30,015 nucleotides of DNA from a virus. Position numbers and translations under genes: made by a program. Under the pieces are notes generated by a model. That model was given only the letters and a program-made list of their open reading frames with translations. It was not told where the DNA came from and did no database searches. The stretch spans positions 1 through 30,015 of IMG/VR virus record IMGVR_UViG_3300036760_000102; one strand, written 5' to 3'. Below are positions 13,808-21,360 of this stretch, piece after piece (position 1 is the stretch's first letter; each line of letters starts with the position of its first letter).

Positions 13808-14866
13808 CTAGTAGAAGATCAGCTCGAATTCGGCATTCGCGCTCGTCGCCGTCGCCTGAAGCTCGATCGTGCGCGCGACACTCGGCCCGAGCTTCGCAAC
13901 CTCCTGGCTCTTGAGGTTCGGGTTGTTGAAGTTGATCCTCCAATCCACCGCCGCGCTCGAGATCGCAGTCGCTGCACCGACGACGAATGTCACGTCATCT
14001 GTCGTCGCGACCGTCGCTGCAAGCAGCGTGTCCTCATAGTCCTCGTCACCTGTGTCCGCGTAGAGCGTCGCCGACAGAGACACGTCACGCGCAGTCTGGC
14101 GCTTCGTGATACCGCCCACCGCATTCGAGTCGGGCACTTCCTCGATCCTGTTGTCGAGCGTGATAGTCATGTCCGAGAATCCGCGCGCCGCCGCACCTAT
14201 GCCGAAGCTGTGCGCTGCGCTCGCGAGTACCGGTGCGCTCGTCGTCGATACCGTCGAGTACGCGAACGTCGGCAACGTCACCGTGGCATCGTGGCTAGAC
14301 AGCGTGCCCTCGATCTCGAATGTCCACAGCGCGATCTCGCCTGGTGTCAGCGCCATCGTCAGCTTCGCCGTGCAGTCGTAGATGATGTAGAGCACCGCGC
14401 CCGTGCCCGTACCGACCCAAATCTTGACCGTGATGTTCGCCGCCGACGCGGGCACGTAGGAGTGGCCGACGCCCGTTCCCCACGCGCTGCCAGTGAGCCC
14501 CGCCGAGCGAAGCAGCGCGTTCAATCCAGGGTAGTGAGTGGAAACGTCGAAGTCCGCATCCACCGTCGGGTTGCTCGAGGTGCGGCCCGAGCCCTTCGCT
14601 TGGACCGTGATCGAGAGCTTGGCGACCTCGCGCCGCACGAAGCTCGGAAACTGCGCGGTAAAGCTCGATGTGATAGGCGCGACGGCCGAGTCAATGCGCT
14701 CGAGCGCGAAGTCGATGCCGCTCTCGCCGATGCCACTGCCCGCGTCGCCGAGCACTATGCCATCGGCTGCGAGTGTGAGCGCACCACCCGTCGCGAAGAC
14801 TTCGGGCGTGCCATCCACAGCCTGCACCTTCGCGGCGAGTCCGATGCCCCAAGTGATCTGTGCCAT
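13808..14866 (-). CDS. major tail (tube) protein (352 aa)
   Basis: A TAGGAG sequence before the ATG serves as stop of the previous gene and ribosome site. The sequence MAQITWGIGLAAKVQAVDGT, then FALERIDSAVAPITSSF, LSITVQAKGSGR, ALWTFEIEGTL, SDMTITLDNRIEEVPD and DWRINFNNPNLKSQEVAKLG is typical of tail tube proteins of the lambda-V/phage-tail-tube fold. The 'WTFEIEGT' and 'ITLDN.IE' strands are the clearest hallmarks. It polymerises into the tail tube. It is followed by the tape measure after 7 bases. Confidence 0.85.
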   Translation of the reverse strand: MAQITWGIGLAAKVQAVDGTPEVFATGGALTLAADGIVLGDAGSGIGESGIDFALERIDSAVAPITSSFTAQFPSFVRREVAKLSITVQAKGSGRTSSNPTVDADFDVSTHYPGLNALLRSAGLTGSAWGTGVGHSYVPASAANITVKIWVGTGTGAVLYIIYDCTAKLTMALTPGEIALWTFEIEGTLSSHDATVTLPTFAYSTVSTTSAPVLASAAHSFGIGAAARGFSDMTITLDNRIEEVPDSNAVGGITKRQTARDVSLSATLYADTGDEDYEDTLLAATVATTDDVTFVVGAATAISSAAVDWRINFNNPNLKSQEVAKLGPSVARTIELQATATSANAEFELIFY

Positions 14867-14875
14867 GAGTCGCTC

Positions 14876-15331
14876 CTATGACTTGAGAAGTAGTTTCACG
14901 CGCGCGCTGAATGAGATCACGTTGCCCTCGCGCTCCGGCGCGGTCAGCACGATCGCGGAGTCGCCGCCCTCCAGCGCGTAGATGTCTGGATTCACGCCCG
15001 CCAGATAATTGCCAAGCAAGTAGAAGCCGCGATCGCCAAGCGCGCGCAGCAGCGTCTCGGCTAGATACGGTGAGTCAAGCAAGTACGGTGACTCGAAATT
15101 CGGATTCGACAGGCGATGTCTGAGCCAGATCGTCAGCTCGTAGCCGTAATACGCGACGTTTGAATCGACACCCAAACGCTTGCCGGTGTAGGCCCACGCG
15201 ATCGACGAATAGATGGCACCTGGGATCAGCCGGTCCCTGTCCGTCACGAGGTTCGACGAGATCGGGAAGATGGTTTGACCGACCACAGCGCCGAGGTTGA
15301 TCCCGATCGTCCCGATCGTCACGTCGATCAA
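14876..15331 (-). CDS. tail-region structural protein, unassigned (151 aa)
   Basis: The start is most likely TTG at 15331. It overlaps the previous stop as TTGA and has AAGGTG five bases upstream; a GTG at 15322 is the alternative. The product (MIDVTIGTIGINLGAVVGQT, then IPGAIYSSIAWAYTGKRLGV, YYGYELTIWLRHRLSNPNFE, EREGNVISFSARVKLLLKS) is beta-rich. It sits between the tail-terminator candidate and the major tail protein, a slot held by neck or tail completion proteins. No specific family is recognised. Confidence 0.65.
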   Translation of the reverse strand: MIDVTIGTIGINLGAVVGQTIFPISSNLVTDRDRLIPGAIYSSIAWAYTGKRLGVDSNVAYYGYELTIWLRHRLSNPNFESPYLLDSPYLAETLLRALGDRGFYLLGNYLAGVNPDIYALEGGDSAIVLTAPEREGNVISFSARVKLLLKS

Positions 15332-15741
15332 GACGACACCTTGACGCCTGTGAAAGTGAACGCGCAGACGTAGAGGCCCTTGCCTTCTTCGTGCTCGATC
15401 CCGTCGAGCTGCACACGCGACTGCTCGAGCACGCCGTTGACGGTCTGGTCCGCCTCGATCGACGCCGCGAGTCCGCCGTAGTCCGTGAGCAGCTGCGCAT
15501 GCATCGAGTCGCGCCGCACGATCAGGCCCGTCACCGTCACCGTCGAGCGCACCTGGCGGAAGATGAGCGCCTCTTGCTGCTCCGCCTCGTTGTACAGGAA
15601 GACATGCGGGAACTCGCCCGCCACGATCTGACTCGCCGGTCGCCAGCCCTGCTCGACGCCGAGCACGCCCGCAGGCAGCGACGGCACCACGAGCCGCAGC
15701 TCCACCTCGAGCTGCGTCAGCACGTCGCCGACGAGGCTCAT
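15328..15741 (-). CDS. tail terminator/completion protein candidate (137 aa)
   Basis: It is linked by an ATGA overlap to the gp10-like gene. The sequence MSLVGDVLTQLEVELRLVVP, then EFPHVFLYNEAEQQEALI, STVTVTGLIVRRDSMHAQLL and YVCAFTFTGVKV follows the alternating strand-helix pattern of lambda gpU-like terminators. These have an N-terminal helix, a strand with 'P.V.V' and a central 'V.V.G...R'. Position after the HK97-gp10 gene and before the tail tube supports the call. The homology was judged by eye. Confidence 0.65.
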   Translation of the reverse strand: MSLVGDVLTQLEVELRLVVPSLPAGVLGVEQGWRPASQIVAGEFPHVFLYNEAEQQEALIFRQVRSTVTVTGLIVRRDSMHAQLLTDYGGLAASIEADQTVNGVLEQSRVQLDGIEHEEGKGLYVCAFTFTGVKVSS

Positions 15742-16235
15742 CGCGCCGCCTCGGTGACGGCCTTGTCCATCTCGGCGAGTAGCATCCCCTCGAAGCGTGG
15801 CGAGACGGCCGCGACCGCGGGCGCGAGGAACGGCCGCGGGTGCCCGTTCGTGCCCAGCTCGTGAACGCGCGCATAGACGAGATCAGAGCCAACGTCGAGC
15901 CACTTCGGCAACCCCGTGTGATTCACGGCGCGATTGAAGTCACCATTCGCGCCAAGTGACCGACGCAGCTCTCCCGTGCGCGACGTCAGTCTGGTCGGAT
16001 GCGGCTTCGTATCCCGCAGCTTGCCCTTGCCTCCGCGCGGACCCGCAGGTCCACGAAAGCGCCCGCCACGGATGATCTGATTCTTCGCAGCGTCGGCGAG
16101 CACCGCGTAGCCCGCTTTCAGCAGGAACTTCGAGACGAACACGCCTTGCTTCGGCGCCCTCAACGTCGTGAGCACGTCACGCAGGTGCGCGAGCTGCTCT
16201 CGATTCACGCTCACCTTGATGCTAGTCCCGGCCAT
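15738..16235 (-). CDS. HK97 gp10-like head-tail joining protein (165 aa)
   Basis: The ATG overlaps the connector stop as TGATG. Diagnostic segments are SVNREQLAHLRDVLTTLRAP at the start, SRTGELRRSLGANGDFNRAV in the middle, and YARVHELGTNGHPRPFLAPA near the end. The 'Y...HE.G....RPFL.PA' motif is the hallmark of the HK97 gp10/virion-morphogenesis family. It probably joins the head completion complex to the tail. Confidence 0.85.
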   Translation of the reverse strand: MAGTSIKVSVNREQLAHLRDVLTTLRAPKQGVFVSKFLLKAGYAVLADAAKNQIIRGGRFRGPAGPRGGKGKLRDTKPHPTRLTSRTGELRRSLGANGDFNRAVNHTGLPKWLDVGSDLVYARVHELGTNGHPRPFLAPAVAAVSPRFEGMLLAEMDKAVTEAAR

Positions 16236-17134
16236 CAGAAGATCCGCCTGTAGCCGTTCATCGAGGCGCGCACGCCGGGATACCAGTCCTCGACCACAAA
16301 CGCAGTCGAGCCGCCGCTCGCTTCCGCGCGCTGAGCCTCACCGAATCGGTCGCCGCCCTTCTGGTACTGCGTCCAGATGTACCGCGACTGGAGCAGACAC
16401 GCGCTCACCAGCGCGGCCGGAATCGTCGCGTAGCCTGCGGTGTAGTCCGCCTCGACGTGGTAGCTGCCGCTCGGCCAGCCGCCCGCGCTGTAGAGCACGC
16501 CCTCGGGAAGCTGCGCCACGTAGTCGGCCGTTGCGACCACCGATCCGTCTACGCGCACTTCCTGCACGCTGATGATCGGCCGATGGTTCAGTACGAGACG
16601 GGACGCCGCCTGAGCGAATGAGTGGCGCTCCACGCTGTAGACTGTCTGTGTGATGTCGCGCTGCATGTAGCGCTGCATCGCGCCGGTCGTGTTCTCAATG
16701 ATGAGCGTCAGCTCTGCGTCGTAGGTCGTGACTGTGATGCCCGCGAAGCTCTTGATCTGCGCCAGTGTGCAGAACGTCGTCGTCGCCGCCGCTGAGCCGA
16801 CGAGCGTCTCGAAGTAGCCGCCGAGATAGCTCGCCGCGTTGCCGCCCGTCGGACCCGAGACGACGCGCACGAAGATCGTTGCGCCCGAAGCGACCGCGAA
16901 GCTGCCCGTCGCGACGCCAACCTTCGTACCCGCTGTGATCGTGGCCTGGATGTAGCCCGTCGGCGACGCGCCCGTCACGTCCTGCACGCGCAACACGAGC
17001 GAAGACCCGACAGGAGCAATATCCACCGTCGGCGCGAACCGCACGACGGTGAGCCCCGACAGCGCGGGCGCGACGACCTGCACCTCGTCTGCCGCGACGA
17101 GGCTACCGTCCTTTGCGAACGGTAGCGCGCTCAC
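16235..17134 (-). CDS. head-tail connector with an extra N-terminal beta domain (299 aa)
   Basis: The GTG at 17134 overlaps the fibre stop as GTGA with GAGGTG five bases upstream; an ATG at 17152 is the alternative. Residues about 130-299 (FCTLAQIKSFAGITVTTYDA, then LIIENTTGAMQRYMQRDIT, RLVLNHRPIISVQEVRVDGS, YHVEADYTAGYATIPAALVS) match the gp6-like connector family: helical start, 'L..RPI.SV..V.VDG' strand and 'Y.AGY..IP..L'. The first 125 residues (MSALPFAKDGSLVAADEVQV, then LVLRVQDVTGASPTGYIQAT) are a separate beta-rich domain I do not know from connectors. This looks like a domain fusion. Confidence 0.75.
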   Translation of the reverse strand: MSALPFAKDGSLVAADEVQVVAPALSGLTVVRFAPTVDIAPVGSSLVLRVQDVTGASPTGYIQATITAGTKVGVATGSFAVASGATIFVRVVSGPTGGNAASYLGGYFETLVGSAAATTTFCTLAQIKSFAGITVTTYDAELTLIIENTTGAMQRYMQRDITQTVYSVERHSFAQAASRLVLNHRPIISVQEVRVDGSVVATADYVAQLPEGVLYSAGGWPSGSYHVEADYTAGYATIPAALVSACLLQSRYIWTQYQKGGDRFGEAQRAEASGGSTAFVVEDWYPGVRASMNGYRRIF

Positions 17135-18759
17135 AGTGACACCTCGCACCATGAGCCGCGTTTGACCGTTGCCGCACTCGCGTTGACTTCGCTTCTCGAC
17201 CGGATCGCGAGCGTGCCACCGGACCCGGAGATGACGACCGACCCGTGGATATGCGCCGTGAGCCGCGTTGCACCGCCGCCCGTGGCCGGGTTCGTGTTCG
17301 CGTCGTATGCGGTTTCAGCGGCGTAGAACGACGCGGTTGTCGTTGTCGCTGTCTCAACGCCGAAATCGAGCGCAGTAGATGTCGGCCCGTTCAAGCTGAG
17401 CTGGAGTGCGGTGGTGCTAACCGCCGTGGTGTAGGTCAGCATGCACTTGAAGTAGTAGGTCGTGCTGGCGTTCACGGCCATCGTCAGTCCGGTCACGTCG
17501 GCAAAATTGAGCGTCGAGTTGGCAACGTCCGCCGTGACGCGCAGCAGCGTGATCCCCGTGTTATCCGTGCCGCATGAGAACGTGTTCGCGCTGTTGTCGT
17601 AGAGCAGCTTGGAGGTCGTCGCGGCGGAGCAGCTCGGCAGTGTCTTCGGCACCCAGTCGGTAGTCGAAGCGCCGACCAGCACCGCGTCCTCGGCCGAGGC
17701 TGTCTCGGTCGTGCCGCCCTGCCCGATCGCGACCGTGCCGGAGATGTTTGTGAACGCGGGCTGCGTGCAGGTCGGCGCAGCGTTGCGAGTGAGCGTGGAC
17801 GCCCAGGTATTCGCACCGCACGCGCCGACGCCCGAGTACGCGGGCGTGATGCTGGCATCGGGAATCGCGGCGACCGTGCTGCCCGTGAGCGAGCCATCGG
17901 CGAGGTCGTCCAGGTCAGCGTCCCAGGCTTGCACGTTGGTGCCAATGACCGCGCCGATCGAAGTCCGCAGCGCCGATGCGTCTGCATCGTCGAGCAGGCC
18001 GCGCCCGGCGGCGGTGGTCGCGAGAGCAGCGATCGAGTCTAAATCAGCGTCCCAGGCTTGCACGTTGGTGCCAATCACGGCACCGATCGAAGTCCGCAGC
18101 GCCGATGCGTCTGCGTCGTCGAGTAAACCGCGCCCGGTCGCCGTCGTCGCGAGAGCAGCGATCGAGTCTAAATCAGCGTCCCAGGCTTGCACGTTGGTGC
18201 CGATGACCGCACCGATCGAAGTCCGCAGCGCCGATGCGTCTGCGTCGTCGAGTAAACCGCGCCCGGTCGCCGTCGTCGCGAGAGCAGCGATCGAGTCTAA
18301 ATCAGCGTCCCAGGCTTGCACGTCCGTTCCGATCACGGCACCGATCGACACTCTCAACGCAGTCGCATCGGCATCGTCGAGTAGGCCACGCCCGGTAGCG
18401 GTCGTGGTCAGCGCAGCGATCGAAGTCAGGTCGGCGTCGAGCGGCTGGTAAATCGCGGCGATCTCTGCGTCGCGGGCGATAGCAGCGTCGATCGTGAACA
18501 GATCGCTCGCCAAGTCGAAGTCCGTGGCGCTGAAGCTCGCGAAGGGCAGGTCAACGCCAACCTTGGCCTTCGTGACCGCCAGTCCTCCGCCCGCGCTCGA
18601 CGACGTGTTTGATTGACCGCCGCCAAGATCGCCGTCGATGATCGCCTGCTGTAGTGACTTGCCGCTGTCGATCAGCACGTCCCGGTCGTCGATGCGCACC
18701 TGCGCGTGCGCGTAGAGCGGCACGATGAGCAGCAGCATGAGCGCGAGCCTACCGCGCAC
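17131..18759 (-). CDS. repeat-bearing fibre protein with N-terminal signal peptide (542 aa)
   Basis: The GTG at 18759 gives MRGRLALMLLLIVPLYAHAQ, a textbook Sec signal peptide: a basic n-region, a hydrophobic core and AHA before Gln20. An ATG at 18738 would lose the basic residues. Residues about 108-280 hold four 43-residue repeats with QAWDADLDSIAALATTATG and RGLLDDADASALRTSIGAVI, a repeat known from many phage tail and head fibres. The C-terminus (TYYFKCMLTYTTAVSTTALQ, then ATVKRGSWCEVSL) is a common beta-sandwich tip. Location between capsid and connector genes favours a head fibre or decoration, but a secreted role cannot be excluded. Confidence 0.75.
   Translation of the reverse strand: MRGRLALMLLLIVPLYAHAQVRIDDRDVLIDSGKSLQQAIIDGDLGGGQSNTSSSAGGGLAVTKAKVGVDLPFASFSATDFDLASDLFTIDAAIARDAEIAAIYQPLDADLTSIAALTTTATGRGLLDDADATALRVSIGAVIGTDVQAWDADLDSIAALATTATGRGLLDDADASALRTSIGAVIGTNVQAWDADLDSIAALATTATGRGLLDDADASALRTSIGAVIGTNVQAWDADLDSIAALATTAAGRGLLDDADASALRTSIGAVIGTNVQAWDADLDDLADGSLTGSTVAAIPDASITPAYSGVGACGANTWASTLTRNAAPTCTQPAFTNISGTVAIGQGGTTETASAEDAVLVGASTTDWVPKTLPSCSAATTSKLLYDNSANTFSCGTDNTGITLLRVTADVANSTLNFADVTGLTMAVNASTTYYFKCMLTYTTAVSTTALQLSLNGPTSTALDFGVETATTTTASFYAAETAYDANTNPATGGGATRLTAHIHGSVVISGSGGTLAIRSRSEVNASAATVKRGSWCEVSL
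17921..18436 (-). repeat. four tandem 129-bp coding repeats
   Basis: Units start at about 17921, 18050, 18179 and 18308 with an exact period of 129 bases (43 codons). The two central units (18050-18307) are nearly identical in nucleotide sequence, including third codon positions. This indicates recent duplication or homogenisation. They code the fibre repeats. Confidence 0.9.
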
Positions 18760-18922
18760 GGTCGAGGCCCCCGCGATCCATGCGATCAAAGCCACCGCGC
18801 AGCATGCGCCCCAGCCCCGCACGCTGCTGCCGCTCGAGCTCCAGCCGGCGCTGCTCACGCAGCTCTGCCTGCTTCGTCGGCCGCGACTTCTCGCGCTTCG
18901 GCTTGTCGCGATTCTTCGCCAT
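18749..18922 (-). CDS. small basic protein (57 aa) between capsid and fibre genes
   Basis: The ATG at 18922 has a GAGGGG site about 8 bases upstream. The product starts MAKNRDKPKREKSRPTKQAE and continues as an Arg-rich helix (LREQRRLELERQQRAGLGR). About a third of residues are basic, so binding to DNA or to the acidic capsid surface is possible. It overlaps the likely GTG start of the fibre gene by 11 bases. No family is recognised. Confidence 0.7.
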   Translation of the reverse strand: MAKNRDKPKREKSRPTKQAELREQRRLELERQQRAGLGRMLRGGFDRMDRGGLDRAR

Positions 18923-18946
18923 CGTCGAGACCCCTCGGACGAGAAC

Positions 18947-18982
18947 CCGCCGACCCGGGCACCGAAGCACCCGAGTCGGCGG
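18947..18982 (-). promoter_or_regulatory. 16-bp hairpin with UUCG tetraloop after the capsid gene
   Basis: As minus-strand RNA, an 8-bp arm CCGCCGAC/GTCGGCGG is extended by eight further pairs (including three G-U) to a C(UUCG)G tetraloop. It lies 10 bases after the capsid stop, in the largest gap of the structural block. It has no U-run after it, so it is more likely an mRNA-stabilising or attenuating element than a full terminator. The G-U pairs mean it is stable only as minus-strand RNA. Confidence 0.65.
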
Positions 18983-18991
18983 CGCGTGTCA

Positions 18992-20302
18992 CTACGCGAT
19001 TGTCGCCAGGCCCAGCTGCTCGCGGAACGCATCCTCGATCACGACCGCGCCGTCGAAGCGCGCCGCAACCTTCATCTCGATCTCATCGTTTGCGAACCGG
19101 CTGTGCGCGCTCGTCTCGATGAAGAGCTCGTCGTCGATCAGCGCCGCGTACTGCCTGAGGTCGCCGCACATCAGCCGCGTCGCGGCCGTGAACGGAAGAT
19201 CCAGGATCGGCTTGTTGAAGATCGTGCCTTCCGCTCCGGGCTCGTCGCCCACCACGCGCGACGTGAAGCCGCCCGGTGTCAGCACGGGTCCGTTGCCGCC
19301 CGTGATGCGCAGCGCCGAGAGCAGCGCGAGCATCCCGCCCGCGCCCATGAAGCAGAAGCTCGGGCTCTGCCGGTAGGGCTTGGGCACCGAGAAGTAGAGC
19401 GCCGCAACGTCCGTGTAAGTCAGGACCGTCGAGGTGATCTCCGCCGTCTCGGTGATCGTCGCGCTTTCGAGCGACTCGGTGATGTTCGGCGGCGTCCCGT
19501 TCGACGTACAGAACTGCTCATCGTAGACCGCGCCGAGCCGCTCTCCCGCGCGCTCCGCGAAGAACGCTGCGACGTTGAACGCCGCATCGTTCCCCGACTC
19601 ACGCGACCACCGGAAGAGCCCCGCGCACTTCTTCTTGCTCAGCAGCGTCGCCGCGTTCGTCGGCTCCCCCTGTGTGAGTGCACCCGACTCCGCGACCATG
19701 GTCATGGTGGCGTTCCCGCTCGTCGGCACGCGCAGCGTCTGCGCCGTGCTGCGCAGTACCTCCACGCGCGACAGCAGAACCGAGGCCCGCGACCGCTGCA
19801 AGAAGATCATGTTCGCGAGCGGCAGAGGCACCAGCGACCCGGCCGTACCCGCCGCGAGACCGGAGCTTGCGTCCGGCGTGCCCTCGGCGAGGGTCGCGCG
19901 GCCGTACAGCTTCTTGATCTCGTCGAGCGACTTCATCGCGCGCGCGTAGTTCTGCGCCAGGTGCGGCTCGCTGATCGCGCGGATCCACTCGGACACGTGG
20001 TGGTCCGAGTCGGGCGAGCGCCACTCCGCCATCTCCGGGTCGCGGTGCTTGAGCCGCTGGTACTCGTAATGGTACGGGCTCCTGATGCGCGCGGCACTCA
20101 GCGCCGGGGTGCCGCCGAACACGCCCGCGTCCGCGAGCTCCTTCAGCCGCGCCACGTCGCTCTGCCGCATCTCCGTGACCGCCTCGCGCACCGCCTTCGC
20201 GGCGTTCTCGGTCACTTGCGCCAGGCCCTCGTTGACCATCGCGCGAACCGCTTCGAGGTTCGCTGCTTCGATTCCGTTCTGCGGAATTACTTTCTCGCTC
20301 AC
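18992..20302 (-). CDS. HK97-fold major capsid protein (436 aa)
   Basis: The GTG at 20302 has GGGAG seven bases upstream and follows the protease stop by two bases. Residues 1-145 are a helical, charged region (GLAQVTENAAKAVREAVTEM, then AISEPHLAQNYARAMKSLDE) that fits a scaffold-like delta domain. The mature domain probably begins near SSGLAAGTAGSLVPLPLANM. Typical HK97 features follow: SRVEVLRSTAQTLRVPT, GNATMTMVAESGALTQGEPT and the C-terminal AALIDDELFIETSAHSRFAN, then DEIEMKVAARFDGAVV. It forms the capsid shell. The adjacent protease would remove the N-terminal region. Confidence 0.9.
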   Translation of the reverse strand: MSEKVIPQNGIEAANLEAVRAMVNEGLAQVTENAAKAVREAVTEMRQSDVARLKELADAGVFGGTPALSAARIRSPYHYEYQRLKHRDPEMAEWRSPDSDHHVSEWIRAISEPHLAQNYARAMKSLDEIKKLYGRATLAEGTPDASSGLAAGTAGSLVPLPLANMIFLQRSRASVLLSRVEVLRSTAQTLRVPTSGNATMTMVAESGALTQGEPTNAATLLSKKKCAGLFRWSRESGNDAAFNVAAFFAERAGERLGAVYDEQFCTSNGTPPNITESLESATITETAEITSTVLTYTDVAALYFSVPKPYRQSPSFCFMGAGGMLALLSALRITGGNGPVLTPGGFTSRVVGDEPGAEGTIFNKPILDLPFTAATRLMCGDLRQYAALIDDELFIETSAHSRFANDEIEMKVAARFDGAVVIEDAFREQLGLATIA

Positions 20303-20304
20303 TG

Positions 20305-21360
20305 CTATCTCCCAGCCGCCGCTCGCGCGTTGGCGCGTAGCACCGGCATCAATGCGTCACCATGGGCCGAGAACGCACTCGCGATCTCCGCGCGCACCTG
20401 ATCGAGCGACGGACTCACGGGCGCGGCCGTCTCAGCCGCTGCGCGCGCGAGCGCCTCACGATCCGGTTCCTCGTCGGGCTCGTCCCGCTCGAGCAGCTCG
20501 TCCTCGTCCTCGTCCACGGACCCGTCATAGGTCACGAGGTCGAGCGCGAGCTCGAGCCGTTGCGTGCTCTCCCGTGTCAGCGCGTCATACGCTTCGCGCG
20601 GTAGAAGCACTCTCTTGCCCTCGCCGTACTCGACGGCGTGGAGCGAATCAGGGAGCGCGGTGTCACCACACGCGCGCAGCAGCGTGCCGAAATCATCGAC
20701 GCCGAGTGCGCGCAGCTCGCCGAGCACCGCACGGAAGCGCGCGACCGTCTCGGCGGTGGGTCCAGTGACCGCGCCGCGCGAGAGCATCGCGCCGAGCGTG
20801 TCGCGCCAGAGAGTGCGCGCCGCGCCCGAGGTCTCGCGCATCCGATCCATCAGCGCTCGCGGGTCCGAACCGATCGGGACGATGCTCGCTTCGCGCAACC
20901 GCCACGTCGGGAAGTAGAACCCGTGAATCTTGCGCCAGTCGGTCTCCTTCGCGGAGTCGATGAAAGCAGGGTGATCCTTCGACAGGTTCACGCGCCGTTG
21001 TGGCTCGTCGATCGGATCCCACGAGACAGACAGCCCGCGGAAGATTTTCCGATCGACCATGTAGGCGAGATCCTGGCGAGCTTCGGCGTTCGCGCCGACG
21101 CCGCCCGTCTCGATCTGGCCGACGCCGCGGATCTGCTTCTTCGTCTTCGCGAAGTCCTGCCACGCGCCAACCGTGCCCTCTTGCCGCCATGAGTCATGGC
21201 CGAAGCACATGAGCGCGCCGGGCTCGCACACGCCGCCCGCGACGCTGAGAACGTGCCCGTCGCTCGCCTCGCCTTCGGTTGCGATCACGCCGCGCACCAC
21301 GCCGCTCGCGTCGCCGTCTGCCCGTTCGATCGCCTTGTTGGTGACTCGCTCGAAGGTCAT
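20305..21360 (-). CDS. HK97-family prohead protease with long C-terminal extension (351 aa)
   Basis: The ATG overlaps the previous stop as TGATG. The S78-type core shows the catalytic His in LMCFGHDSW (His55), the serine in RGLSVSWDP (probably Ser111), and the conserved LREASIVPIGSDP strand near residues 155-167. The core ends by about 170. The remaining 180 residues are helical with a very acidic stretch near 275-300 (SVDEDEDELLERDEPDEEPD). That is much longer than the usual protease of about 200 residues and could act as a scaffold. It matures the capsid encoded next. Confidence 0.8.
   Translation of the reverse strand: MTFERVTNKAIERADGDASGVVRGVIATEGEASDGHVLSVAGGVCEPGALMCFGHDSWRQEGTVGAWQDFAKTKKQIRGVGQIETGGVGANAEARQDLAYMVDRKIFRGLSVSWDPIDEPQRRVNLSKDHPAFIDSAKETDWRKIHGFYFPTWRLREASIVPIGSDPRALMDRMRETSGAARTLWRDTLGAMLSRGAVTGPTAETVARFRAVLGELRALGVDDFGTLLRACGDTALPDSLHAVEYGEGKRVLLPREAYDALTRESTQRLELALDLVTYDGSVDEDEDELLERDEPDEEPDREALARAAAETAAPVSPSLDQVRAEIASAFSAHGDALMPVLRANARAAAGR

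Noticed and set aside
13742-14881. 379-codon plus-strand frame opposite the major tail protein
   Set aside because: Composition is Arg/Asp/His-rich without a recognisable fold; it is a shadow of a clear tail gene.
17921-18436. Possible CRISPR-like array
   Set aside because: The repeats are 129 bp, contiguous and in a coding frame; there are no spacers.
18725-20401. 558-codon open frame on the plus strand opposite the capsid gene
   Set aside because: It is Arg/Leu/His-rich with no motif and lies exactly over the capsid and protease genes. GC-rich codons on one strand leave the opposite strand open.
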